Position numbers and translations under genes: made by a program. The notes under the pieces were generated by a model, which ran no database searches, was not told the origin of the DNA, and saw only the letters and a program-made list of their open reading frames with translations. Of a stretch of 64,000 nt of DNA, positions 8,304 to 16,150 are shown piece after piece (position 1 is the stretch's first letter; each line of letters starts with the position of its first letter). Source of the DNA: Waddliaceae bacterium (GTDB taxonomy: Bacteria; Chlamydiota; Chlamydiia; Chlamydiales; GCA-2709385); NCBI GenBank assembly GCA_002709385.1, contig PAQS01000047.1, forward strand, positions 1 through 64,000. Direction: 5' to 3'.

Positions 8304-10307
8304 AGCAGCATCTAGCCATTTTTGCTCTTTACTATCACTACTGGTTGTTTTGGTTAGCAACCCTTCAGCAAGCAATTCATTAGCCAATGCCTCTATCTTA
8401 TGACGGCTCAAAGTATGTAACTCTACCGGCAAGCGTGCACGCTGTTTAAAAAGCCCAGGCTCACCTGTATGCGTAAATGGTACGCCATCACTTGCAGCAT
8501 CTTTAATCGCCTCAATCAATGTTTGTTTTAAATAATCAGGAGAAAACCCACCTGTTGGAACAAAAACACCATCTTGCCATTCCAGATTTAGATCTTCTTG
8601 CATAGGGCCATAGTTTGATTTTTTACGGCTTAAAATTCTAGTATTGCCATTTTCCTGATTAGAGGCCCTAGAAAAATACCAGCGCGATCTAACTGTGTTA
8701 TTCCAAGCAGTAGAGCCACCTGTGCCAGTTTTGCGCTGAATACCAGAATCAGATGGATGGGCGCAAAGTAAAACAGCACCATTAATGGCGCGGGCAATAC
8801 GAGCACAGCAATTTTGCACAAACTGGCGAACTTGAGAGCGATTATTTTCATTACCGCCAAATAAATCAGCAACCGTATCTAAAATTACTAAATCTGGTTT
8901 GAAAGATTTAATGTCTTCAAGTAATTTCTGATAAAACATCGTGAGCTGGCCTGCATCTTTGCCATCGAAAATCATTAATAGATTATCAGCGCCAACTCTT
9001 GAAATCATACGTAGATTATCTGTTAAATCTGACATTTCCACATCAAAATAGCTGTTGATTGCATGTTGCCTGCGCCATAATTCTTGCTCGTCATCTTCAC
9101 AAAGCAGCGCATAAACTTTTGCTTGCTGGATGGGTAAATTAAGCCAAGGTGAACCTGTTGCAACGGCTGTCATCAGTTGTTGTGATAGCAGAGATTTGCC
9201 AACACCACCATCGCCATAAATGGCCGTAACATAACCTTTAGGCAGCCATTCTTTTATCACCCAATTACGCTCTGGCGGCAGTGCTTGCCAGTTACAAAGA
9301 TCAATAGCTTCAATGTTAGATCGTTTTATTACCTCTTTTTTGCTGGTGCGGATAAATTCTCTTAGATTTGTTTTTTCAGCCAATGCATCTGCCGCATCCC
9401 AGCCTTTAGGTTTATCGGTAGGCGGCAGGATAATAGCAATTGATGCAACATGTGGTTTTAAAAATTCAGCTAATTGTTTGGCGTAAGCAATACCAGGCTC
9501 ATCATTATCAGGCCAGATGGTTACATGCTTTTTATAAAGAGGTCGCCAATCGGTTTTATCTAACGGCGCATTAGCACCAAACATTGCAGTAGTTGCGGTA
9601 ATGCCTGATTTAATTAAAGCATCTGCTGATTTCTCTCCTTCAACTATCATGATATTTCTGGATTTGATGATATTGGGGATATTATACAGTGGCCTGATAT
9701 CAGGTGCGCGGTGGCTACAGCTTTTCACGTCCCAAGGTCGATATTGTTTGCCACGCTTGGTTTCATAGCGGTACACGCAAGCTATAATCTTTTCATTTTC
9801 ATCATAGTAATCCCAGCGCGCTGTTGGTTGGCCTAATAAATTATCTTGGCATAAATCTTTTAAATCATTGCTGTCATATTCTTGTAGCCTTTCTCTTATT
9901 TCTCTGTCTTCTTGGTAAGTGCGTGTTCTAATACCAAGCCAATCAGACATGTCGTTAATAAGCTCAGGGAAATCATATTTGGTATCACGCCCGGTAACCG
10001 CTGCCCAAAGGCCAATAATGTCGCCACCTTCGCCGGTTGCAAAATCATGCCACATACCAGCCTTATCACCAGAGATATCAATAACCAAGCTTTCGCCCAT
10101 ATTGCCTCTAATATCACCCACATAAAATTTGTTGTTTTTAAAAACACCACCTGGCAGTAGATAAGATAGCACCCCGCTTAAATTACTAATCAAACGCGCC
10201 TTAATTTCAGAGGTGGATTCTGAATGACCCATCATCTGAGAGACATATTGTGGCGCTGCTTTGTTTAGATCGAACCATTCCTTAAAATCAATAATATTGT
10301 CTGTCAT
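8286..10307 (-). CDS. Phage primase-helicase (Toprim + RepA-like ATPase)
   Basis: This 673-residue protein has a primase-type N-terminal region (about 45-110: WHDF, GGDIIGL), a Toprim domain from about residue 215 (MIVEGEKSADAL, then WPDND) and a RepA/DnaB-like ATPase with Walker A GDGGVGKS at about 365-372 and Walker B LVILDTVADLF. The C-terminus is winged-helix-like. It should prime and unwind phage DNA at the replication fork. ATG 10307 overlaps the stop of the nuclease gene (ATGA) behind a GGGAG ribosome site, so it is preferred over ATG 10322. It is the last gene of the leftward replication operon. Confidence 0.88.
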   Translation of the reverse strand: MTDNIIDFKEWFDLNKAAPQYVSQMMGHSESTSEIKARLISNLSGVLSYLLPGGVFKNNKFYVGDIRGNMGESLVIDISGDKAGMWHDFATGEGGDIIGLWAAVTGRDTKYDFPELINDMSDWLGIRTRTYQEDREIRERLQEYDSNDLKDLCQDNLLGQPTARWDYYDENEKIIACVYRYETKRGKQYRPWDVKSCSHRAPDIRPLYNIPNIIKSRNIMIVEGEKSADALIKSGITATTAMFGANAPLDKTDWRPLYKKHVTIWPDNDEPGIAYAKQLAEFLKPHVASIAIILPPTDKPKGWDAADALAEKTNLREFIRTSKKEVIKRSNIEAIDLCNWQALPPERNWVIKEWLPKGYVTAIYGDGGVGKSLLSQQLMTAVATGSPWLNLPIQQAKVYALLCEDDEQELWRRQHAINSYFDVEMSDLTDNLRMISRVGADNLLMIFDGKDAGQLTMFYQKLLEDIKSFKPDLVILDTVADLFGGNENNRSQVRQFVQNCCARIARAINGAVLLCAHPSDSGIQRKTGTGGSTAWNNTVRSRWYFSRASNQENGNTRILSRKKSNYGPMQEDLNLEWQDGVFVPTGGFSPDYLKQTLIEAIKDAASDGVPFTHTGEPGLFKQRARLPVELHTLSRHKIEALANELLAEGLLTKTTSSDSKEQKWLDAASLSKK

Positions 10308-11005
10308 TTTTGTTGCTCCCAACAGGTTTTATTAAAGCGGCACATCTTGCAGATGAAATAATTTGGATCATTAGCAAGACGCGGTAAAAATTCTTTAGCG
10401 TTACTGGCTTTTAAAATATGCACGGCTCTATCAGAATATTTTTGCGCCACTTGAGCATCAAATGCGATCCACTCATGATGCATCTCAGCGCTATCTTTAT
10501 TTAGCACCGTTATCAGCGCAGGATTTTCATCTAAGCGCATATAGGCCATGTATAGTTGGACTTGGGCGTAATAATGAGGGTGTGATAAGGCAATGCCTCG
10601 GTTTACACAATCGCGCCAATATTTGTTATTCATGGTTTTACATTCCCAAAGCGCAGGATAGGAAAAGCCATCAGGACCACTAAGTAATACGCCATCTATG
10701 TGGCCAGCTATTTTGTCATCTGCAACTGAAAAGCCATATTGATCGCCGGATTTATTGCGGGTGCTTAAATCAAAACCTGCTAAGCGTAACCAATCGATAA
10801 CTAAATCTTCTAACGCATGCCCCATGGCAAAAGTTTGTAATTGTTTGCCGGTAAATTGAGTATCAGGTTTTATGCCCATATACTGATATTGAATGCGCCT
10901 GTCACACGCATCACCTAAGCTTGATGTCCCTAAATAATTACGTGGCTTTTGACTATCTGATTTTGCTTGCAGAGCTGTTTCAATAAGCGCATTAATGTTG
11001 TTCAT
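10304..11005 (-). CDS. Cas4/RecB-like PD-(D/E)XK nuclease with probable Fe-S cluster
   Basis: This 233-residue protein has the nuclease motifs in order: GHALE near residue 81, GHIDGV, WECKT and the helix YYAQVQLYMAYM (the QxxxY motif). One Cys in an N-terminal GDACDRR element pairs with a C-terminal cluster CKMCRFNKTC. This is the one-plus-three cysteine arrangement that holds a 4Fe-4S cluster in Cas4 and AddB. The likely role is exonuclease processing of DNA ends for recombination. It lies between the small ORF and the primase-helicase. No CRISPR array or other cas gene is present, so this is phage recombination rather than spacer acquisition. Confidence 0.85.
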   Translation of the reverse strand: MNNINALIETALQAKSDSQKPRNYLGTSSLGDACDRRIQYQYMGIKPDTQFTGKQLQTFAMGHALEDLVIDWLRLAGFDLSTRNKSGDQYGFSVADDKIAGHIDGVLLSGPDGFSYPALWECKTMNNKYWRDCVNRGIALSHPHYYAQVQLYMAYMRLDENPALITVLNKDSAEMHHEWIAFDAQVAQKYSDRAVHILKASNAKEFLPRLANDPNYFICKMCRFNKTCWEQQK

Positions 11006-11144
11006 TGCTAAGCTCTCTTGCGATTAGAATTAAGTCGCCAACAGTAATTTGGCCAATGGGTTTATTGAGACCAAGTTTTTGTAGTTGCTGCATGAGCTTG
11101 CCAGCCAGCAATAATTTCATTAGTTCCGTATTTTGTGTTTGCAT
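10992..11144 (-). CDS. Small hypothetical phage protein (50 residues)
   Basis: ATG 11144 is preceded by GAGGT at good spacing and the frame ends with TAA at 10992-10994, 14 bases inside the nuclease gene. The product is helical, begins MQTQNTELMKLLLAGKLM and has a second segment KPIGQITVGDLILIARELS. Compact spacing on both sides and the ribosome site support translation. Its function is unknown. Confidence 0.65.
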   Translation of the reverse strand: MQTQNTELMKLLLAGKLMQQLQKLGLNKPIGQITVGDLILIARELSNEQH

Positions 11145-11147
11145 GTG

Positions 11148-12194
11148 TTACCTCGTTAATCCTTCCATTACCATAAAATCACCTTTTAAAAACCGTGGGG
11201 TGGTACTGTCAAAATAGAGTTTTTTGATATTGGCTTTGCCAACGGGGTGTACCGTAAATCCTGTACGCAGCACATGCCGCTTTTGTACTCTAGGCCCTGG
11301 TATTTTGCGGCCAACTCTGATGGGGATATCGCTAAAATCGCCGTAAATGCAAAAGCGATAATAGGTTTGGCCATCGACTACTTTTTCTTTAGGAAGTGCC
11401 ATGAGCCCTAAGCTTTGCGAAATAAAAGCAATATCTAAAGCCAGTTGTTTTGAGGCGGTGGAATACTCAAAGGTTTTATGCAGCATATAGCCATCGGTAT
11501 CGAGCAAGCCTGCTAGCAGTTTTGTTCTGCTTTCTCTATCTGCAATTTTGTAAATCTTTGGAATGAATTTTTCTGATGATAATTTATCAAATAAATCTAA
11601 ATCCCTTAGAATGTCGGTTAGCGGATTATTACAGCCTGCGGCGGTGCTGAAATAATAGCTGTTGGCCTGATTACCTGGAATTTGATTGATGCGAACCTTC
11701 ATGTTCATTTGCTCTGCCATATCAAAGCAATAAGAAACAATCTCTGGATCGGGCGTGGTAATGCTAGGGGTTGCATTTTTAAAACAACCATCGCCTAACA
11801 TAATGCCAAGAAAATATGGGTCTAATGGCAATTCGCCTATGCCTTTAAAATCTATCTGGCTGCGATAGAGTAAATGTACTCCTTTAAAATGCGCTGATTG
11901 CTGCTGATATTCCCACATCGGTAAGGTTTTGGTTTGTTGTTTAGCATCACTGCTACCAACACGCACCAAATGCAAATAGTCATTAGCACCTAATAAAAAA
12001 GATGGTCCTTTTATTGGCCTGATTTCAAAACAATCCTCTTTTGTTGTGCGAATATCGGTAAGCAATATAGGTTTGCTATCAACACCCATGAGCTCATCAC
12101 CGATTTCTAGTTGGTTAATAGCGGTAATGTCACCGCTATGCATTAATAATTCATAAGGTTTAGGCAGTCCTGTTGCCGGATGTTGGCGCACCAT
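11148..12194 (-). CDS. Free-standing intein-like Hint protein with LAGLIDADG endonuclease, splice residues lost
   Basis: This 348-residue protein is laid out like an intein from end to end. A Hint N-terminal block lies at about 14-75 (LEIGDELMGVDSKP, then FLLGANDYLHLV), the two LAGLIDADG motifs at 128-138 (FLGIMLGDGCF) and 226-237 (LLAGLLDTDGYM), and the C-terminal Hint strand pair at about 325-343 (LYFDSTTPRFLKGDFMV). The residues needed for splicing are missing: no Cys or Ser at the start of block A, ANDY instead of the TxxH block B, and MEGL instead of HN-Cys at the end. There are no exteins. It is therefore a solo gene, probably a homing endonuclease or a domesticated DNA-binding protein within the recombination operon. 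Confidence 0.8.
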   Translation of the reverse strand: MVRQHPATGLPKPYELLMHSGDITAINQLEIGDELMGVDSKPILLTDIRTTKEDCFEIRPIKGPSFLLGANDYLHLVRVGSSDAKQQTKTLPMWEYQQQSAHFKGVHLLYRSQIDFKGIGELPLDPYFLGIMLGDGCFKNATPSITTPDPEIVSYCFDMAEQMNMKVRINQIPGNQANSYYFSTAAGCNNPLTDILRDLDLFDKLSSEKFIPKIYKIADRESRTKLLAGLLDTDGYMLHKTFEYSTASKQLALDIAFISQSLGLMALPKEKVVDGQTYYRFCIYGDFSDIPIRVGRKIPGPRVQKRHVLRTGFTVHPVGKANIKKLYFDSTTPRFLKGDFMVMEGLTR

Positions 12195-12205
12195 AATAAA
12201 TCTCC

Positions 12206-12781
12206 TTATTGGTTAAGCCATTCCGGCAAATCAGCTGTATTCGTTGTTGTTGATGCAACGCTTGCTTGCCCCATAATGGTTTTGTATTGAGAAGACTCTG
12301 GGGTTATGATATTGACAATTTTATTGCGACTTGGATGAGCACCAGTGCTATCAACATCAACGCCAACTTTGGCAGCACAAACTAAGGTGTTAATGCCGCT
12401 AATATCTTGCAAAGTACGTTTTATATTGGCCTCATCTGAATTATCATTTGGCATGATGTTGTAAGCAGATTCGACTAATGCACGCAGCATAGAGCGGCCC
12501 ATTTGCCCCCAGATATCCTCGCCTTTGTCGTTGCGTTTAGTACCTTGAATACCAACCATTTGATGCACAATACGACCTGAATATTCACCTTCAACTACCG
12601 CAAAATCGACATTTAGATAAACCGCATCACTTGATCTACTTTGGGTAAACCAGCCACCAGGGCCATGGCCACCGGGTTTAATACACACCGAGGCTTTAAT
12701 TAAAGTGCCAGCCGGTATTAGGCTAAAGCTTTGGTTTTGTGGGGCTGCGTTGTTTAAGTCGTTTATAAATGAGTAATCCAT
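12206..12781 (-). CDS. Phage recombination-operon protein, DUF669-like
   Basis: This 191-residue protein has a beta-rich middle (YLNVDFAVVEGEYSGRIVHQMV) and a helical section (GRSMLRALVESAYNI). It resembles DUF669 proteins, which are often encoded next to Sak4-type ATPases and are suspected ssDNA-binding or annealing accessory factors. Four bases separate it from the ATPase gene. The assignment is by position and general pattern only. Confidence 0.6.
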   Translation of the reverse strand: MDYSFINDLNNAAPQNQSFSLIPAGTLIKASVCIKPGGHGPGGWFTQSRSSDAVYLNVDFAVVEGEYSGRIVHQMVGIQGTKRNDKGEDIWGQMGRSMLRALVESAYNIMPNDNSDEANIKRTLQDISGINTLVCAAKVGVDVDSTGAHPSRNKIVNIITPESSQYKTIMGQASVASTTTNTADLPEWLNQ

Positions 12782-12784
12782 GAT

Positions 12785-13603
12785 TTATGCTCCTTGATTT
12801 GATTGATTAGAAACTTGTTTAATTTTTTGCAGTAACTTGCCAAGATGGGCAGGCTCTACCACCTCTAATGCGCCACTTCGATCTTTAGCTGGGTAATTCC
12901 ATTGATTGATGGTCTGGCATACAAAGCAGCGTTTTGCGGGTTGCTCTTCATTGGTTTTAATCGCCACCATGCTAATGACCTCATCAACAATGCCTGGGAG
13001 TTCATTGGATGTTTTACTGCCTTCGCATTGCGGGCTCCAAAAGGCGCGATTAAATTCATCAAAGCGCTCTTCTAAAATTCCGACAAAAATAATGTCTTTG
13101 TTGGGTATGTGCTGGAATTGATTGATCCATGCGATCATTTCACTAGCAAGTAAACCATAAGCTGCTCTGGTATCTGCTTTACCGGTACGCTCTGAGATGC
13201 ATTCAGGTTGTGATTTAGCCCATTGCAAACAAAGACGTGAGGCAACTGTTATGCTGTCGATAAAGATGCATTGATATTTGCTCAGCGCTTTGGGATCACC
13301 ATATTGTTTGGAGACATGCTCATAATGTTTAGCGCTATAAGGTTGCTCTGATCTAAGTGCAGGATTAGGTCCACCAATTAGGCAGGCAATATCTCTTGCT
13401 TCTTCCCAGGTGCGCACACTAATAGAATCACCAGACCATTTTTGCACCGCAAGCAAACCGGCTTCCATATCAATACAAAGTGTTGGTTGCTCTAATGTAT
13501 TTAAAAGCGTGGTCTTCCCAATCCCAAAAGGGCCAAAGATAACCATCTTCACGCCGGTATGATTTTTTAAGCGTTCTTCTGCGCTGATAATTTTTAAGCT
13601 CAT
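12785..13603 (-). CDS. AAA_24/Sak4-like recombination ATPase
   Basis: This 272-residue protein has the P-loop GPFGIGKTT at residues 24-32, IDMEAG as a nearby acidic motif and a Walker B-like strand (CIFIDSI). It is a RecA-fold phage ATPase of the kind paired with single-strand annealing. ATG 13603 is preferred because GAGGA lies eight bases upstream. A longer frame from 13663 would overlap the previous gene. The neighbours (DUF669-like protein, Cas4-like nuclease) fit a phage recombination module. Confidence 0.8.
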   Translation of the reverse strand: MSLKIISAEERLKNHTGVKMVIFGPFGIGKTTLLNTLEQPTLCIDMEAGLLAVQKWSGDSISVRTWEEARDIACLIGGPNPALRSEQPYSAKHYEHVSKQYGDPKALSKYQCIFIDSITVASRLCLQWAKSQPECISERTGKADTRAAYGLLASEMIAWINQFQHIPNKDIIFVGILEERFDEFNRAFWSPQCEGSKTSNELPGIVDEVISMVAIKTNEEQPAKRCFVCQTINQWNYPAKDRSGALEVVEPAHLGKLLQKIKQVSNQSNQGA

Positions 13604-13604
13604 T

Positions 13605-13994
13605 TTATTGTTCCTCTTTGATTGAAAATTTTGCTTTGCCCAGTTGCTCAGTTCTGGCATCACTGAAAAATTGTTTTAAGGTTTCAGGCCAAGCCACATA
13701 TTTACGTTCATCAATGCTGTAGCTGGTTTTGATGTATTGCTTGCGATCTTCTTCTGGTATTTTGTGAATAATCTCAGAGAGTTTGTTTTGGTCCCAAACC
13801 ACTTTCTTAGGCATATCTGCGGTGATTGCGTAATTATCATCAATAAAATGCACAGTGCCGGTATCACGCCCATCTGCTTGTAAGGCTTCTTTAGCGCGAC
13901 TCGAAAATTTTAGCTCCAGCGCATTATCTAAAATGGATTTATGGCGCTTGGCTTCTGCTAATACGCTACTTAGCCTTGCTTGCAACGATAACAA
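13605..13994 (-). CDS. Hypothetical phage protein, start uncertain
   Basis: This is an open frame of about 129 residues in the leftward operon with no family I recognise. It is charged and helical at both ends, with a short beta section (GTVHFIDDNYAITADM). The only available start is TTG 13994, with no clear ribosome site and an in-frame stop 15 bases upstream of it. A 14-codon frame beginning ATG 14040 reads towards it in another phase, so the 5' end may have suffered a small indel. It is tightly linked to the ATPase gene (1-base gap). Confidence 0.6.
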   Translation of the reverse strand: MLSLQARLSSVLAEAKRHKSILDNALELKFSSRAKEALQADGRDTGTVHFIDDNYAITADMPKKVVWDQNKLSEIIHKIPEEDRKQYIKTSYSIDERKYVAWPETLKQFFSDARTEQLGKAKFSIKEEQ

Positions 13995-14032
13995 ATCAGC
14001 TATCGATATCTAAAAAACAAAATGGGATCGTG

Positions 14033-14635
14033 TTACTCATGGTTTTCTCCTTTGGTTGATGGTTTTATTCCGGATTTAAGCTTTGAATGTCCACCTTGGT
14101 TGAGGTAAGGTAAAAGCTCTATAAAACAGGGGCGAATTTGCTCTAGCAGCCTGTAGATGGCAGCACGCGATTTGCCCGTCATGCTGGCAACTTCTGTAAT
14201 GGTGTATGTTTGAAGTAATGTAGTGATTCTTTGCGTGCCTTCTGGCAGACGACAAACAATATGGGCTACATCTAAAGCCAAATCTAAATCTTCAAATGAT
14301 TGTTCATCAGGCAACTTATCAACTAAGGCCACACCATATTCATCATATACATCTAATGAGATGGTGGTGGATTTACCGCCGCGCTTAAGGCTTAATCGCC
14401 TTTGGATCATGTTGTTAGAGCGACGGGTAATAATCTGATCAACAAAAGTTCCCAGGCTACTTTTTTGCTTGTTGTATTTGGCAAGGCACTCCAATACTTC
14501 GCACAATAATTCCTGCTCAATATCTTCAATGTCTTCGCTGCAAAAACATGGCATTTGTTTTAAGCGCCATGCGTGATATTGGATCTGTTTTACAATGGCT
14601 GGATCCATGCCCGGATAACGATTTTTTGATCTCAT
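14033..14635 (-). CDS. Phage-encoded sigma-70-like factor
   Basis: This 200-residue protein has a region-2-like N-terminal half (HAWRLKQMPCFCSEDIEDIEQELL, split around the acidic stretch) and a region-4-like HTH at about 140-180 (LLQTYTITEVASMTGKSRAAIYRLLEQI). The start at ATG 14635 follows AGGGAG at ideal spacing. ATG 14662 lacks one. It is the first gene of the leftward early operon, next to the large non-coding hub, so it could direct host polymerase to phage promoters. It could alternatively be a sigma-like DNA-binding regulator that does not bind core polymerase. Confidence 0.75.
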   Translation of the reverse strand: MRSKNRYPGMDPAIVKQIQYHAWRLKQMPCFCSEDIEDIEQELLCEVLECLAKYNKQKSSLGTFVDQIITRRSNNMIQRRLSLKRGGKSTTISLDVYDEYGVALVDKLPDEQSFEDLDLALDVAHIVCRLPEGTQRITTLLQTYTITEVASMTGKSRAAIYRLLEQIRPCFIELLPYLNQGGHSKLKSGIKPSTKGENHE

Positions 14636-14706
14636 AACGGCTCCCTGTTTGGTTTCTTTCAAGAATGCCGAGAACGGCGAAACTTCAGCAGGGACGCTAA
14701 CTTTTC

Positions 14707-14792
14707 AAATAAGACCGGGCGCATTGCTAAAGCCCTGTTGCTATGGGATGGGAAATATGAGAATCAGATCGCAGGCAATTTAAATAAGACCG
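14707..14792 (+). repeat. Direct repeat AAATAAGACCG (two copies, 75 bp apart)
   Basis: Identical 11-base copies lie at 14707-14717 and 14782-14792, each followed within a few bases by an (A/G)CATTG or CGATTG-like tail. They are just upstream of the sigma-like gene and could be binding sites for its regulator. Confidence 0.5.
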
Positions 14793-14924
14793 CAAAATTC
14801 GATTGCTGGAATTTGGGGGATTTGGCGCTAAAAAATGCTCAGTTTAGCTGCTAACAATGATGTGATTTTGGTGGTGATTTTTTGCGTTTAGAAGGATGAC
14901 ATAAGATGACAAACTGCTTTACGG

Positions 14925-15168
14925 TTTCCAGCTTTCCATGGAAAGTAGACCGATGGAAACGAGATGGAAATCAAATAAACCCATATAGATCAAGGGGTTG
15001 CGGGCTTTCCACTGCTTTCCATTTCCATGCTTGCTTTCCGGAAATAAATCGCTCTAAACCCTTGATATATAAGCGCTTTCCGGCTTTCCGGGTTCCTATA
15101 TATATAAAATATATGGAAATGGTCATTACCATTTTCCATATTTATAAATATCTATGTGGCAATGGAAA
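14925..15168. repeat. TTTCC(A/G)/(C/T)GGAAA iteron-like array
   Basis: Forward TTTCC motifs start at 14925, 14933, 15006, 15016, 15022, 15035, 15077, 15085 and 15133. Reverse GGAAA motifs occur in hexamers starting at 14939, 14954, 14965, 15039, 15114 and 15163. Two are fused head to head into palindromes, TTTCCATGGAAA (14933-14944) and TTTCCGGAAA (15035-15044). Spacings of 6 to 11 bases within clusters recur. AT-only stretches separate the clusters. Such an array usually marks a replication origin or a cooperative operator. There is no coding explanation. Confidence 0.7.
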
Positions 15169-15218
15169 CGGACGCAAGAACTCACTTTAGTTGTGGCACT
15201 TATTTTTGTTGTTATTTT

Positions 15219-15270
15219 TTTAGCCGAACATCTCATCACCCATTGCTGAACATATCACCCAAGAGACAAA
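15219..15270 (+). repeat. Spaced dyad element, copy 1
   Basis: TTTAGC, then GAACA, exactly 12 bases, then TTGCTGAA, and further downstream AAGAGACAAA. The same order and spacing recur at 16001 and 16097. The outer hexamers TTTAGC and GCTGAA form an imperfect inverted repeat. This copy ends 18 bases before the start of the RuvC-like gene. Confidence 0.55.
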
Positions 15271-15288
15271 CAACAGCTAAGGGTAATC

Positions 15289-15756
15289 ATGTCAGCTGCA
15301 ACACTTGCTTTAGATTTAGGCACACAAACCGGATTTGCGCTGCTTGCTGATGGCAAGATTGTAAGCGGCAGTAAAAGTTTTCATACCTCGCGCTTTAGTG
15401 GTGGTGGCATGCGCTTTTTGCAATTTCGCCATTGGCTAGATGATTTAAAAATTAAAACGGACATTCGGCTGGTATTTTTTGAAGAAGTACGCAGGCACTT
15501 AGGGGTTGATGCAGCTCACGTTTATGGTGGGTTTTTAGCGCATCTAACGGCGTGGTGTGAAGATCATGAAATTGCCTATCAAGGCGTTGGTGTTGGGGTG
15601 ATTAAAAAATTTATGACCGGTGCTGGTAATGCAAGCAAAGATGCAGTGATACAAGCAGCCAGGGATAAAGGATTTGATCCGGTAGATGATAACGAGGCGG
15701 ATGCCTTAGCTATTTTATTTTGGAGTCAGAAACATGCGAAGCAAACAACTACTTGA
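15289..15756 (+). CDS. RuvC-like Holliday-junction nuclease
   Basis: This 155-residue protein has an RNase H fold with the acidic residues expected of RuvC: an Asp in the first strand (LALDLGTQTG), a Glu pair in FFEEV and an Asp in the last helix (DDNEADALAI). It is a phage version, shorter than bacterial RuvC, and would resolve branched DNA before packaging. It is the first gene of the rightward operon, with ribosome site AAGGG. Its end overlaps the next gene by 23 bases. Confidence 0.85.
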   Translation: MSAATLALDLGTQTGFALLADGKIVSGSKSFHTSRFSGGGMRFLQFRHWLDDLKIKTDIRLVFFEEVRRHLGVDAAHVYGGFLAHLTAWCEDHEIAYQGVGVGVIKKFMTGAGNASKDAVIQAARDKGFDPVDDNEADALAILFWSQKHAKQTTT

Positions 15757-15988
15757 ACATGTGGCAACGCTCTTAGATGAGCGTCAGAGGGATTATGGCA
15801 GCCCTAAAGACAATTTTAACCGTATTGCCAGGCGATGGTCGGTATTGTTGAATAAAGAGCTCTCAGCGCAAGAGGTAGCGCTTATGATGCTAGATTTTAA
15901 ATTGGCGCGATTGCAGCATAACCCAAAGCATTTTGATAGCTTAGTGGATGTGATTGGCTATGCGGCTTGTTTGGCAGAATTAAAATAA
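15734..15988 (+). CDS. DUF6378-like phage protein
   Basis: This 84-residue helical protein has the family pattern RQRDYGSPKDNFNRIARRWS followed by ALMMLDFKLARLQHNPKHFDSLVDVIGYAA. Similar small proteins are common in tailed phages; the function is unknown. The metal-friendly His/Asp arrangement and all-alpha character recall MazG-like folds, but that is only a resemblance. It overlaps the RuvC-like gene. Confidence 0.7.
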   Translation: MRSKQLLEHVATLLDERQRDYGSPKDNFNRIARRWSVLLNKELSAQEVALMMLDFKLARLQHNPKHFDSLVDVIGYAACLAELK

Positions 15989-16000
15989 AAAATATTTTTG

Positions 16001-16045
16001 TTTTAGCGGACAGATTATTTTGCATTGCTGAATGTAATCATCAAG
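16001..16045 (+). repeat. Spaced dyad element, copy 2
   Basis: TTTAGC-GGACA, 12 bases, TTGCTGAA, as in the copies at 15219 and 16097. It lies in the 369-base spacer before the ParB-methyltransferase gene. Confidence 0.55.
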
Positions 16046-16096
16046 CACTTACTGCAAGAGCATGTGGCTTAAAAAAATATCTGCAAAAAATATTAA

Positions 16097-16150
16097 TTGG
16101 GCGGACATTTTTACGGGCAATGCTGAATATAGCAGATAGTGAAGAGACAA
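16097..16150 (+). repeat. Spaced dyad element, copy 3
   Basis: TTGGGC-GGACA, 12 bases, ATGCTGAATATA, followed by GAAGAGACAAA, which repeats the AAGAGACAAA tail of the first copy. The core is about 95 bases downstream of copy 2. Confidence 0.55.

Larger units (their letters stand above)
14663..15288. other. 626-base non-coding hub between leftward and rightward phage operons
   Basis: No credible gene is present in either strand. It holds, left to right, a short hairpin GCCG-AGAA-CGGC (14667-14678), two direct copies of AAATAAGACCG (14707 and 14782), a dense TTTCC/GGAAA array (14925-15168) with AT-rich stretches around 15064-15072 and 15096-15113, and one copy of a spaced dyad (15219-15270). 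The rightward gene at 15289 has AAGGGTAATC before its ATG. The layout suggests divergent early/late promoters and possibly the replication origin. Confidence 0.6.

Noticed and set aside
10304-11005. CRISPR-associated Cas4
   Set aside because: No repeat-spacer array or other cas gene is in the window, and the neighbours are phage recombination genes.
14663-15288. tRNA or CRISPR array in the large gene-free hub
   Set aside because: No cloverleaf with a T-loop was found, and the repeats are short, irregularly spaced and in both orientations.
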